From Bacteroidota bacterium (GTDB taxonomy: Bacteria; Bacteroidota; Bacteroidia; Flavobacteriales; Weeksellaceae), in the NCBI GenBank assembly GCA_023461035.1, contig JAEWOD010000012.1:62001-126000 (forward strand): a DNA stretch of 64,000 nucleotides, in the 5' to 3' direction. Both the position numbers and the translations under genes were made by a program. Position 1 is the stretch's first letter. Every line of letters begins with the position of its first letter. This document shows positions 8,761 through 17,029 of this stretch, one piece after another. The notes under the pieces are model-generated. The model searched no databases. It was not told the origin of the DNA and saw nothing but the letters and a program-made list of their open reading frames with translations.

Positions 8761-11154
8761 TCATTCTAAATTTCTGAATACAAATTTTGATGCAATTCGT
8801 GTGCTTAAGGTAGCAAATATCACAACTGAAATCGAACTGATCGGCATCAAAATGGCCGCTACCACAGGCTCCAAATTTCCGCTGATGGCAAAAGCCAACC
8901 CTACAATATTGTACAAAAAGCTGATCGAAAATGCCGTCCAAATTAATTTGATTGATAATTTGGAAAAACGCATAAATTCAGGCAGATAAGAAAAATAATG
9001 GGAGTCCAGAATAGCATCACAAGAAGGTGAAAAATTATTGACATCTTCTGAAATGACCACCCCTATATCGCTCTGTTTCAATGCTCCCGAATCATTCAAA
9101 CCGTCGCCCAGCATCAAAACACCGTTTCCTGCTGACTGAAGTTTTTCAATATACCGCAGCTTATCTTCCGGAGATTGATTGAAATGATAATTTGTTCCTT
9201 CCGGAAATAGGGTTTTTAATTTGGCTGATTCCGAATCATTGTCACCTGACAAAATCGACAATCCATAGCCGTTTAGTCTTTTCAAAACCTTTTCCAATCC
9301 TTCCCTATATCTGTTATGAAATTCATATTTTCCCTTGACAGCTTCATCCACCGAAACATAAACCTGCGTGCGGTTAACCGGCGTTTCTTCTTTTATGCCC
9401 ACAAAGGATTTCGAACCGATTTTGACCTCCTTTCCGTTTACTTCTGCCCGCTGTCCTTTTCCCAATATTTCTTCGTAACCCGATATGGGAATTAATTGTT
9501 CCGAATATAATTTCTCATATAAAATCCGGCTCAGCGGATGATTGGAATTCTTCAAAACCGATTTGATTTCGGTCAATTCTTCCGGGCTTAATTCTTCTCC
9601 CGAATAACTTACATCTGCACTTTGATTCTCCGTGATGGTACCCGTTTTATCAAAAACTATTTTATCGGCTTTAGCCATTGATTCAATCACAGAGGTGCTT
9701 TTGATGTAAAATTTCTTTTCGCCAAAAATACGCATCACATTTCCCAAAATAAATGGGGAAGAAAGCGCCAAGGCACAAGGACAAGTGATGATAAGAATCG
9801 CTGTGACCACTTGCAAAACTTCTGAGGAATCATAAAAATACCAAAAAATACCCGATGCAACCGCGATGCTTAAAATAGTCCAAACAAAATAACGACTGAT
9901 CGTATTGGTCAAATGGTTCAACCCCGATTCCGATTTTCGGAAAGCTTCGTTGTTCCAAAGTTGGGTCAAATAACTTTGGTTCACTTCTTTTATGATTTCT
10001 AGTTCAAGAGCGGTTCCGGATTGTTTTCCTCCGGCAAAAATTTTATCGCCCGGATTTTTGGAAATCAACCTGGATTCACCCGTCACAAAACTATTGTCAA
10101 TCATCGCTTCGCCCTTAATTAAAACAGCATCTGCCGGAATGATTTCTTCATTTCTGATGACTATTCTATCCCCGATTTTTAAATCGGAAACCAATGTGGG
10201 TTCTTCCACTCCCTTCAAAATTTTTATCACCGCAATCGGATAAAAAGATTTATAATCACGGTCAAAAGCCAGTGATTTGTAGGTTTGCTGCTGAAACCAT
10301 TTCCCTATCAACATAAAAAAAGCAAGTCCCGCAATTGTATCAAAAAATCCCGGGCTCAAATCAAAAATGATGTCATAAGTACTTCGCAAAAACAGCACCC
10401 AGAATCCTATGGCAATAGGGAGATCAATGTTGATATGACGATTTTTGATTCCTAACCAGGCCGATTTAAAATAGTCCGTCGCAGCAAAAAACATGACGGG
10501 TAGCGACAACAAAAACATCCCCCAACGGAAAAATTCCTTATTCCCTTCCAGCCATGCTTCGGGACTGGTATTTGAAAACGGTAAACTATATTCCGGAAAT
10601 GCCAAAAGCATGATATTTCCAAAACAAAACCCTGCCACTCCTATCTTTAGGAGCAAACTCCTGTCAGTTTTGGTTTCGGTTTTATCAATAGACCGGAGAT
10701 TGATGGAAGGCTTATAACCCAATTGTGTCAGAAGTTTGGCAACTTCACTCAACTTTAGAGTTTCGTTCCTATAGGAAATCTGAATGTCTTTTTTGGAGAA
10801 ATTGACAGTCGAATAAATAATTTCCGGATGTATTTCATGTAAACTCTCCAGCAACCAAACACATGAAGTACAATGAATTACGGGAATATGAAATTGGACT
10901 ACTGTTACTCCGTCATCAGAAAAATCCACAACTTTCTCAAAAATTTCAGTTGTATCCAAAAAGTCAAAATGACGGTTGGCTTTATCGTCCGGACGTACAC
11001 CCGCATCACGGTTCATCGCATAAAAATTCTCCAATCCGTTTTGATTGAGAATTTCATAAACAGTTTTACAGCCTACACAACAAAAGTGTTTCTGGTCGAA
11101 GTAAATATCTTCAGTCTCTAAATTCTGACCACAATGAAAACAGCTTTCCGCCAT
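8761..11154 (-). CDS. ccoI: Copper-transporting P1B-type ATPase CcoI (FixI-like)
   Basis: CcoI is a CopA2-type copper exporter that supplies Cu to cbb3 oxidase. The 797-residue protein has an N-terminal zinc-ribbon-like Cys cluster (C5, C8, C25, C26, C29), an HMA-like metal-binding CTSC at 95-98, the TGES actuator motif at 358-361, the transport motif C458-P-C460 in a membrane helix, the phosphorylation site DKTGT at 502-506 and GDGLNDSGAL in the hinge. The N-terminal Cys-rich extension is typical of the ATPases encoded next to ccoS. It is the first gene of the cco operon; ccoS follows after 80 bp. Confidence 0.95.
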   Translation of the reverse strand: MAESCFHCGQNLETEDIYFDQKHFCCVGCKTVYEILNQNGLENFYAMNRDAGVRPDDKANRHFDFLDTTEIFEKVVDFSDDGVTVVQFHIPVIHCTSCVWLLESLHEIHPEIIYSTVNFSKKDIQISYRNETLKLSEVAKLLTQLGYKPSINLRSIDKTETKTDRSLLLKIGVAGFCFGNIMLLAFPEYSLPFSNTSPEAWLEGNKEFFRWGMFLLSLPVMFFAATDYFKSAWLGIKNRHINIDLPIAIGFWVLFLRSTYDIIFDLSPGFFDTIAGLAFFMLIGKWFQQQTYKSLAFDRDYKSFYPIAVIKILKGVEEPTLVSDLKIGDRIVIRNEEIIPADAVLIKGEAMIDNSFVTGESRLISKNPGDKIFAGGKQSGTALELEIIKEVNQSYLTQLWNNEAFRKSESGLNHLTNTISRYFVWTILSIAVASGIFWYFYDSSEVLQVVTAILIITCPCALALSSPFILGNVMRIFGEKKFYIKSTSVIESMAKADKIVFDKTGTITENQSADVSYSGEELSPEELTEIKSVLKNSNHPLSRILYEKLYSEQLIPISGYEEILGKGQRAEVNGKEVKIGSKSFVGIKEETPVNRTQVYVSVDEAVKGKYEFHNRYREGLEKVLKRLNGYGLSILSGDNDSESAKLKTLFPEGTNYHFNQSPEDKLRYIEKLQSAGNGVLMLGDGLNDSGALKQSDIGVVISEDVNNFSPSCDAILDSHYFSYLPEFMRFSKLSIKLIWTAFSISFLYNIVGLAFAISGNLEPVVAAILMPISSISVVIFATLSTRIASKFVFRNLE

Positions 11155-11191
11155 AGATTTTACAAAATTACTTCCTTATTCAAGTGAATTA

Positions 11192-11215
11192 ACTTAAATT
11201 TGTGCTGATTTAAGT
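11192..11215. promoter_or_regulatory. Perfect inverted repeat between ccoI and crp-type regulator
   Basis: ACTTAAAT (11192-11199) and ATTTAAGT (11208-11215) form a perfect 8-bp inverted repeat with an 8-bp spacer, 9 bp upstream of the Crp/Fnr-type gene and 38 bp upstream of divergent ccoI. Its left arm overlaps the -7 box TAAATTTG (11195-11202) on the plus strand. The position suits an operator through which the regulator could control itself and the cco operon. It does not match the classical FNR box TTGAT-N4-ATCAA. Confidence 0.55.
11195..11202 (+). promoter_or_regulatory. -7 element of the Crp/Fnr-type gene
   Basis: TAAATTTG is a full match to TAnnTTTG, 21 bp upstream of the ATG at 11224. 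No clear TTG is found 19 nt further upstream, which suggests a promoter that needs an activator, or a short 5' leader. Confidence 0.5.
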
Positions 11216-11223
11216 CATACCCT

Positions 11224-11928
11224 ATGTCCGATATCTTAGAAAATGTTACAAATATCTGTGAATTATTTGAAAATCAAGAAATTCTGAAACACTTCTCCAA
11301 AGAAGAACTCGCTGAACTAAGCCACGAAAAGAAAATCATTTCGTATAAAAAAGGTGATCTTATCATAGAAGAAGGAGCCACTCCCAAAGGAATTTATTAT
11401 CTGGACAAAGGAACTGCAAAAATGTTCAAGCTGGGATTTAACGGCAAAGAACAAATCCTTCGATTTACCAAATCGGGTGACATCATCGGTTACCGATCCA
11501 TATTATCCAAACAGCCTTATGGTGCGTCTGCCACTGCGATGGAGGATACCGAAGCTTGTTTCATACCGGAAAAATTCTTTTTAAAAGTGCTGGAGCACCA
11601 CCCCAAACTGGCGTTTGACATCCTGAGAAGAATTTCTGAAGATTTAGGAGAATCGGCTCAAACCATTACTTTCCTGGCGCAGAAAACCGTAAGAGAACGT
11701 TTGGCAGAAGTTCTGCTTCTACTCGAAAAGAAACTGGGAACGGACAAAGACGGATTTATCAAAATTTCACTGACACGCGAAGAAATGGCTAACCTTATCG
11801 GAACTGCAACTGAATCTGCCATCCGACTGATTTCCGAGTTCAAAACCGACCATTTGATCGAAGTGGAAGGAAGAAAAATCAAAATCCTGGATCATCAAAA
11901 ATTGGTGAAATTGGGGCATGTGAATTAA
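11224..11928 (+). CDS. Crp/Fnr family transcriptional regulator
   Basis: The 234-residue protein has an N-terminal cyclic-nucleotide-binding-type beta-roll (about 20-140, including KGDLIIEEGATPKGIYYLDKG), a long dimerisation helix and a C-terminal winged helix (about 150-225) with LTREEMANLIGTATESAIRLISEF as recognition region. It has only two cysteines (C12 and one in TEACFIPE), so it lacks the four-Cys cluster of oxygen-sensing Fnr and probably senses something other than oxygen through a 4Fe-4S cluster. It is divergent from the cco operon with a 69-bp shared intergenic region, so control of cco is plausible. Confidence 0.88.
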   Translation: MSDILENVTNICELFENQEILKHFSKEELAELSHEKKIISYKKGDLIIEEGATPKGIYYLDKGTAKMFKLGFNGKEQILRFTKSGDIIGYRSILSKQPYGASATAMEDTEACFIPEKFFLKVLEHHPKLAFDILRRISEDLGESAQTITFLAQKTVRERLAEVLLLLEKKLGTDKDGFIKISLTREEMANLIGTATESAIRLISEFKTDHLIEVEGRKIKILDHQKLVKLGHVN

Positions 11929-11937
11929 GCCCCCTAA

Positions 11938-11954
11938 CCCCTCCAAAGGAGGGG
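11938..11954. terminator. Hairpin after the Crp/Fnr-type gene
   Basis: CCCCTCC-aaa-GGAGGGG is a perfect 7-bp stem starting 9 bp after the stop codon. Near copies at the same relative place follow the Nudix gene (47236-47252) and the TonB-C-like gene (50883-50899). It probably ends transcription, although the T-run is weak. Confidence 0.55.
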
Positions 11955-12016
11955 AATTTGAAAATGAACAATATTTTTCACTATCTGGCCATTTTTTGAC
12001 TTAAATAAATTATTAA

Positions 12017-12208
12017 ATGTTCTTATTCATTCTATTACCTATGGTGTTGTGTTCTCTTGCTTTATCATTTGTATATGTTTCTTGGTCTAAAATTATCAGA
12101 AAGAAGGATTTCATAAACAGTTTGAAGTATTCCTTCTTGATCAGTTTTTTAATTGGCTTAATCGGGTATAGCTATGTGGCATTTGCTCCAAAAATATTTA
12201 TTCAATGA
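12017..12208 (+). CDS. Small two-helix membrane protein, unknown
   Basis: An open frame of 63 codons encodes a protein that is almost entirely hydrophobic, with two predicted helices (about 2-24 and 42-60) joined by a basic loop SKIIRKKDFINSLKY. Its stop overlaps the ATG of the next small frame (ATGA at 12205-12208), as expected for a real coupled pair. I recognise no family. The length is short enough that chance cannot be excluded. Confidence 0.45.
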   Translation: MFLFILLPMVLCSLALSFVYVSWSKIIRKKDFINSLKYSFLISFLIGLIGYSYVAFAPKIFIQ

Positions 12209-12436
12209 AATGGCTTCTCAAAATATTCTCCATTTTGATTGCAATCCCTATTTGAATTTAAAGACTCTATTACCAACCAAATTCAATTGGATTACACAAA
12301 TGATGGGAAGGTCTTGTCCAAAAAATTATCCAGAAATCTTGTGCCAATTCAAGATTTTGCATGGTACAGATCATCTGTATATTTTAATTCCGAAGGGAAA
12401 ATAGAAAAAATTGATACAGGTTGGAGTTATGACTAA
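12205..12436 (+). pseudogene. Small secreted-type gene with an apparent frameshift
   Basis: The ATG at 12205 starts MKWLLKIFSILIAIPI, a typical signal-peptide beginning, then hits TGA at 12253. The neighbouring frame (entered from about 12239) continues with a plausible soluble sequence, including QLDYTNDGKVLSKKLS and AWYRSSVYFNSEGKIEKID, to a stop at 12434. Joining the two by one base shift would give one gene of about 75 codons coupled to the upstream frame. Either the gene is broken, or a base is missing or extra in the assembly, or the upstream start is spurious. Confidence 0.4.
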
Positions 12437-12512
12437 CTCTTCTCCATTTGCCACAGCACATTACGTCCATTATGGCAAGAAATAAGAACTGAAGTATTTA
12501 TAGAGTTGTTAT

Positions 12513-13289
12513 TTAGTGTTTTAAAATTGTAGGTAACATTTCCAAAAAAGGAAGTGCATTGTCATAATTTAGGTTTTCATATTCCAATCCTAAATTGCGA
12601 AGGTTATGATAATAGGCATTGTGCTTTTCGTAATACATTTTTTCGCTTTCCAAAAACCAAGCTTTTTCGCCCAGTTTTTCGGCAATAAACCATTTTTCCA
12701 GCAATCTTGCGGTTCGACCGTTTCCGTCAATCCAAGGATGAATTTTCACAAAAGCCAAATGAATATAAGACGCATAATAAAAAACTTCCCCGAAGCTCAA
12801 TTGTGCGTCCAAAAGTCTTTGTAAATCCGCGTAAAATCTAAACATTTCCTTTTCCAAACTAAAAGGACTTGCGGCAACGTATTCAATTTTACCGTCCGGA
12901 GTAGAGACAAACATACTTTGTATCCGGAATTTGCCTCGCCATTGCTCTGCAACAAAATTTTTGCTTAGAAGAATATGTGTTTCGGAAATGTTTTGGATTG
13001 TCATTCTGTTTGCCTGCGCAAAAACATAGGCTTCGTATAAGTCATCGATTTTCTGCGTAAAGTCCGGCAAAAATTCCATTCCGAATTTTTTGTGTTTTAT
13101 ATAGGAGTCGAGTTCTATATCTTCCCCTTCAATTTTACTGCTGAAAACAGAAGAAACCGATGTGTAAAAACTAAAGTTTTCAGTTGAAATCTCCGCTTCC
13201 TTCAAACGGCTGAATGCATCAAAAAATCCTCCGGGAAAATCCCTTAGATATTGATCCAAAAGTTGATCTGAAATTAACTGAAGATTCAT
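12513..13289 (-). CDS. Fic family protein (AMP-transferase type)
   Basis: Fic proteins transfer AMP or related groups to target proteins. The 258-residue sequence has the active-site loop H184-P-W-I-D-G-N-G-R-T-A-R195, a close match to HPFxxGNGRxxR with Trp in place of Phe. Near the N-terminus S50-SKI-E54-G55 matches the inhibitory-helix motif (S/T)xxxE(G/N), so this is an autoinhibited Fic with its brake at the N-terminus. There is no antitoxin-like partner gene next to it. The target is unknown. It stands 28 bp upstream of hflX in the direction opposite to transcription order, on the same strand. Confidence 0.88.
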   Translation of the reverse strand: MNLQLISDQLLDQYLRDFPGGFFDAFSRLKEAEISTENFSFYTSVSSVFSSKIEGEDIELDSYIKHKKFGMEFLPDFTQKIDDLYEAYVFAQANRMTIQNISETHILLSKNFVAEQWRGKFRIQSMFVSTPDGKIEYVAASPFSLEKEMFRFYADLQRLLDAQLSFGEVFYYASYIHLAFVKIHPWIDGNGRTARLLEKWFIAEKLGEKAWFLESEKMYYEKHNAYYHNLRNLGLEYENLNYDNALPFLEMLPTILKH

Positions 13290-13317
13290 TGTCTAAATTT
13301 AAACAAATAACCCGGAA

Positions 13318-14526
13318 TTAATCCTCTTCCTCAAAATATTCAAACAGAAAATCATTGTACGGAAAACGGGTTACATGGATTTTCTTTACTTCTTCGTAAA
13401 TGGTTTTGCGTAAATCATCCAAATTTTCCTTTTCAGTCGCCGAAATAAACAAAGTCGGACTCCCGCTTTTTGCCATCCAGGTGCGTTTCCATTCGTTCAA
13501 GGAAATATTTTCACGTTTGACTTCGGTCAAATCATCATCGTCTTTTTTGACATAGGAGAAATTATCAATCTTGTTGAAAACCAAAACCGTAGGTTTGTCT
13601 TTACTTCCTATTTCGTTCAGGATTTCATCCACCGAATGAATATGATCTTCAAAACTCGGATGCGAAATATCCACCACATGCACCAACAAATCGGCTTCAC
13701 GAACTTCATCCAGAGTTGATTTGAAAGATTCAACCAATTGTGTCGGCAACTTACGAATAAACCCAACTGTATCGGTCAACAAAAACGGTAGATTGCCGAT
13801 GACCACTTTCCGCACCGTAGTATCAAGCGTTGCAAATAATTTGTTTTCCGCAAATACTTCCGACTTACTCAAAACATTCATCAGTGTGGATTTCCCTACG
13901 TTGGTATATCCCACCAAAGCCACACGAACGAGCGCACCCCGATTTTTACGTTGGGTTGCCATTTGTTTGTCTATGGATTTCAGTTTTTCTTTCAGCAACG
14001 TAATCCGGTCACGAATGATACGACGGTCGGTTTCGATTTCCGTTTCCCCCGGACCGCGCATCCCGATTCCTCCTCGCTGCCTCTCCAAGTGTGTCCACAT
14101 CCGGGTCAGCCGTGGCAAAAGATATTCGTATTGTGCCAATTCCACTTGGGTTCGTGCGTATGACGTTTGTGCGCGTTGCGCAAAAATATCCAAAATCAAT
14201 TGGGTTCGGTCAAGTACTTTTTTATCGAGTACTTTCTCGATATTTTTTAATTGGGAAGGTGTTAATTCATCATCAAAAATAACGGTATCGATTTCGAATT
14301 CGTCCACATAATCTTTGATTTCATTCAGTTTCCCGCTTCCGACAAAGAATTTCGAGTCGGGTTTATCCATCTTTTGTGTAAAACGTTCAGCCACTTCCGC
14401 TCTGGCTGTATAAGCCAAAAACTGAAGTTCGTCCATATATTCTTCCAATTTTTCTTCGGGTTGCTCACGTGTGATGAGTCCAACCAGAACGACTTTTTCG
14501 TATTGTGCTTCTTTCTTTTCTAACAT
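13318..14526 (-). CDS. hflX: GTPase HflX
   Basis: HflX is a ribosome-associated GTPase involved in rescue or splitting of stalled ribosomes. The 402-residue protein has the N-terminal HflX domain, a helical linker with the family segment around RGGIGMRGPGETEIETDRR, and a G domain with GYTNVGKST (G1), DTVGFIRKLP (G3) and NKID (G4). I prefer the ATG at 14526 (MLEKKE) to the one four codons upstream because it matches the usual N-terminus; both are possible. The C-terminus ends in an acidic FEYFEEED tail. Confidence 0.95.
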   Translation of the reverse strand: MLEKKEAQYEKVVLVGLITREQPEEKLEEYMDELQFLAYTARAEVAERFTQKMDKPDSKFFVGSGKLNEIKDYVDEFEIDTVIFDDELTPSQLKNIEKVLDKKVLDRTQLILDIFAQRAQTSYARTQVELAQYEYLLPRLTRMWTHLERQRGGIGMRGPGETEIETDRRIIRDRITLLKEKLKSIDKQMATQRKNRGALVRVALVGYTNVGKSTLMNVLSKSEVFAENKLFATLDTTVRKVVIGNLPFLLTDTVGFIRKLPTQLVESFKSTLDEVREADLLVHVVDISHPSFEDHIHSVDEILNEIGSKDKPTVLVFNKIDNFSYVKKDDDDLTEVKRENISLNEWKRTWMAKSGSPTLFISATEKENLDDLRKTIYEEVKKIHVTRFPYNDFLFEYFEEED

Positions 14527-14661
14527 AATTCTCTGCAAAGATACTGTTTAGACAATTGTTGAAATACCTAATTCCGGATTTATCATTCTAACCGACATTA
14601 TTTTTGGTATTGCGTCTGATAATTAATAAAGATTTAAAAGATCAAATGAAATTATTTGAAT

Positions 14662-14669
14662 TAAATTTG
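14662..14669 (+). promoter_or_regulatory. -7 element of the DUF2911 gene
   Basis: TAAATTTG lies 33 bp upstream of the ATG at 14702 and matches TAnnTTTG exactly. A -33 TTG at standard spacing is not evident. Confidence 0.5.
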
Positions 14670-14701
14670 GAGAATTAGTGCAAACATTTAAAAATTGAAT
14701 A

Positions 14702-15550
14702 ATGAAAAAAACGATTACAATCTTAACTATTTTAGGGTTTATGCATTTTTCAAATGCCCAAGTTAAAACACCTGCAGCCAGTGCTCCTACTGAGTTGGAA
14801 GTAACTGTGGGTCTGACTGAAATAGATTTGGAATATTCAAGACCCAATAAAAACGACCGCAAAATTTTCGGCAATCTGGTTCCTTATGGAAAAATCTGGA
14901 GAACGGGTGCCAATAAAAATTCGACGATTTCCTTTTCAGATGATGTGGTGATAGATGGACAAACGCTGAAAGCCGGCAAATATGCGATTTTCACCAAACC
15001 GGAAAAAGACAATTGGGAAATTTATTTCTATACCGATACTGAAAATTGGGGGAATCCTGAAAAATGGGACGATGCAAAAGTTGCAGCAAAAACGACAGCC
15101 AAAGTCGTTCCCCTTCCTTTTGAGATTGAAACATTTGAAATTTCCATCGGGGACATCAAAAATGACAATGCCAAACTCGGCTTTCTATGGAGCAATGTAT
15201 ATGTGGAAATAAAAATCGAGGTCCCGACCGATAAAAAAGTGATGGCTTCCATCGATGCCGCGATGAAAGGAAAACCAACTGCTCAGGATTATATGTCTGC
15301 CGCCAATTATTATTTTACGACGGATAAAGACATTCAGCAAGCCAAAAAATGGTTTGACGAAGGAATGAAATTGAACAAAGAGCCTAAATTTTATCATCTT
15401 CGCCAGCAGTCTTTGATCTACGCAAAAGCAGGTGATGTGAAAGGTGCTATTTCGTTGGCCCAAAAATCTTTAGATGCTGCAAAAAAAGAAGGAAATGCAG
15501 ATTACATCAAGATGAACGAAGAGTCCATCAAAGAATGGTCTAAGAAATAA
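14702..15550 (+). CDS. DUF2911 domain protein with C-terminal TPR-like helices
   Basis: The 282-residue protein has a signal peptide (cleavage after FSNA), then a DUF2911 domain (about 25-165) with the family blocks LEYSRPNKNDRKIFG, PYGKIWRTGANKN and LKAGKYAIFT. Helical repeats (about 185-280) resemble TPR units (YYFTTDKDIQQAKKWFDEGMKLN; ISLAQKSLDAAKKEGN). DUF2911 proteins are common secreted proteins of Bacteroidota without a proven function. Its TAA stop codon is directly followed by a MITE-like element. Confidence 0.85.
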   Translation: MKKTITILTILGFMHFSNAQVKTPAASAPTELEVTVGLTEIDLEYSRPNKNDRKIFGNLVPYGKIWRTGANKNSTISFSDDVVIDGQTLKAGKYAIFTKPEKDNWEIYFYTDTENWGNPEKWDDAKVAAKTTAKVVPLPFEIETFEISIGDIKNDNAKLGFLWSNVYVEIKIEVPTDKKVMASIDAAMKGKPTAQDYMSAANYYFTTDKDIQQAKKWFDEGMKLNKEPKFYHLRQQSLIYAKAGDVKGAISLAQKSLDAAKKEGNADYIKMNEESIKEWSKK

Positions 15551-15741
15551 GAAACTGTTTAAATTTTACCGAAATTTATTTTTATGGCTCTTAAAGATAT
15601 CTTTGCTAAATTTTAATATTCTTTTGAGCGTATTTTTCACTTCCTATTCTTGATTTATCCCGATAAATCTTTAAACTCGAAGCAAAAAATCCATCTCAAA
15701 ATAGCTATAAAAATTTTTAGCAATAAAATTTAAACAGTTTC
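15551..15741. mobile_element. MITE-like element, 191 bp, with 18-bp terminal inverted repeats
   Basis: The ends GAAACTGTTTAAATTTTA (15551-15568) and its exact reverse complement (15724-15741) are 18-bp perfect terminal inverted repeats. Similarity continues imperfectly about 20 bp further inwards. The inside is AT-rich and has no coding frame. TAA flanks both ends, consistent with a 3-bp target duplication, and the left TAA is the stop codon of the DUF2911 gene. These features fit a non-autonomous miniature transposon; the mobilising transposase is not in this window. Confidence 0.7.
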
Positions 15742-15764
15742 TAAGTTGAAATAAAATATTGATT

Positions 15765-15795
15765 AATGGTGGCTTTGAGAACCTCAGCCACCATT
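15765..15795. terminator. Hairpin at the end of the trp operon
   Basis: AATGGTGGCT and AGCCACCATT are 10-bp complementary arms around an 11-nt loop. The hairpin overlaps the trpA stop codon on the minus strand, and on the plus strand it is followed by ATTTTTTT. It probably terminates in both directions. A shorter version of the same hairpin lies at 21320-21342 just before trpG. Confidence 0.65.
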
Positions 15796-16561
15796 ATTTT
15801 TTTCTGATCGTTTGAATAAATTCAGGAATCATTTCCACTCGATTTTCTTCTATGAATTTCACAAATGCCGAACCTATAATTACACCTTTTGCATATTCCG
15901 TAGATGATTCAAAAGTTTCTTTATTACTGATTCCAAATCCGACAATTTGGGGATTTTTCAGATGCATGGCCTGAATTCTTTTAAAATAATCAGTCTGTTC
16001 ATTTCCAAATGAATTTTTCGCACCGGTCACGCTCGTCGAACTGACCATATATATAAAGCCCTTTGAGATACTATCGATAAATCGGATTCGTTCTTCGCTG
16101 GTCTGAGGTGTAATTAGCAACACATTTATCAAATTGTGTTTTTCAAAAATGGATTGGTAATTCTCATGGTAAACATCAACCGGCAAATCCGGAATGATCA
16201 AACCATCTATTCCGATTTCAGCACATTTGGCACAAAATTCTTCAATTCCAAATTGTAAAATTGGATTAAAATAACCCATAATTATAAGAGGAATGGAAAC
16301 TGTTTTACGAATGTCTTTTAATTGTTCAAATAATATTTCTGAAGTCATTCCGTTTTCCAAAGCTCTTGTCGAACTCGCCTGTATAGTCGGCCCGTCGGCC
16401 AACGGATCACTGAACGGCAAACCGATTTCAACCATATCCACTCCCGAATTTTCCAGATTTTGAATGATGGAAACCGTATCATTCAGATTGGGAAATCCGG
16501 CGGTAAAATAAATAGAAAGTATCTTTTTGTTTTCTGCTAATTTTTGATTGATTCGATTCAT
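15794..16561 (-). CDS. trpA: Tryptophan synthase alpha subunit
   Basis: TrpA cleaves indole-glycerol phosphate to indole, which passes to TrpB. The 255-residue TIM-barrel protein has VEIGLPFSDPLADGPTIQAS, containing the catalytic Glu and Asp residues, and the phosphate-binding end VGFGISNKETF and GVIIGSAFV. It is the last gene of the operon. It is separated from trpB by about 470 bp holding a broken four-helix-bundle gene, which is an insertion relative to the usual trpB-trpA spacing. Confidence 0.96.
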   Translation of the reverse strand: MNRINQKLAENKKILSIYFTAGFPNLNDTVSIIQNLENSGVDMVEIGLPFSDPLADGPTIQASSTRALENGMTSEILFEQLKDIRKTVSIPLIIMGYFNPILQFGIEEFCAKCAEIGIDGLIIPDLPVDVYHENYQSIFEKHNLINVLLITPQTSEERIRFIDSISKGFIYMVSSTSVTGAKNSFGNEQTDYFKRIQAMHLKNPQIVGFGISNKETFESSTEYAKGVIIGSAFVKFIEENRVEMIPEFIQTIRKK

Positions 16562-16608
16562 TTGATGTACGATTTACGATGTATGATGTACGATATAGGA
16601 TTTAGGAT
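16562..16608. repeat. Degenerate TACGATTTACGATGTATGATG-type tandem repeat
   Basis: Short degenerate units of the type (T/G)TACGAT(T/G)TA and TAGGATT recur between the four-helix-bundle gene and trpA. A related stretch in inverted sense (ATCATAAATCTAATATCGTA units) lies at about 17000-17040 on the other side of the gene. Together they bracket the gene like the borders of an insertion. Confidence 0.5.
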
Positions 16609-16967
16609 TTAGGATTTGAGATTATTTCTTGCTGTTTTTATAGCAGAAACCATGATAGCTATTAACTCATCTGCTTCTTTTATTAATATTTCTAATGTAT
16701 TTTTCTGATTTATCTTCTCAATTTCTAACAACAATTCTAAAAATATTGGCTTTCATCAGCTTCTTCTTCCACAGTTTTCAATTTCTTTATAAAATCTGCA
16801 GTTGATTTTCCTTTTTGGACAGAACCATAATTTGCACCAACTGAACTTGAACAACGGATTAATTGAAAAACATAGGCATTATATTCTCTCGAATTTGGTA
16901 GTTTACTACACAAAATCCAGCAATCAATTGCGAATTTTTTAGTTCTACTTATTAAGACATTTTTCAT
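16609..16967 (-). pseudogene. Four-helix bundle protein (S23-like), frameshifted
   Basis: The first 76 codons from the ATG at 16967 match the four-helix bundle (ribosomal intervening-sequence, S23-like) family: RTKKFAIDCWILCSKLP, NAYVFQLIRCSSSVGANY and STADFIKKLKTVEEEADES. The frame then hits a stop near 16737 in a run of five T residues. One extra T would restore a perfect continuation (LELLLEIEKINQ..., then ADELIAIMVSAIKTARNNLKS) to a stop at 16609, the normal length of about 118 residues. It is therefore a one-base frameshift, or a homopolymer error in the assembly. Degenerate tandem repeats flank both ends. Confidence 0.8.
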
Positions 16968-17029
16968 ATTTATAAGTTTAAAGATTAATTAAATTCAACT
17001 TCGTATATCATAAATCTAATATCGTAAAT

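Noticed and set aside
11195..11215. Classical FNR box upstream of the Crp/Fnr gene
   Set aside because: The repeat is ACTTAAAT-N8-ATTTAAGT, not TTGAT-N4-ATCAA.
16737..16967. Intact 76-residue protein between trpB and trpA
   Set aside because: The frame ends inside a conserved helix; the family continues in the next frame, so it is treated as frameshifted.
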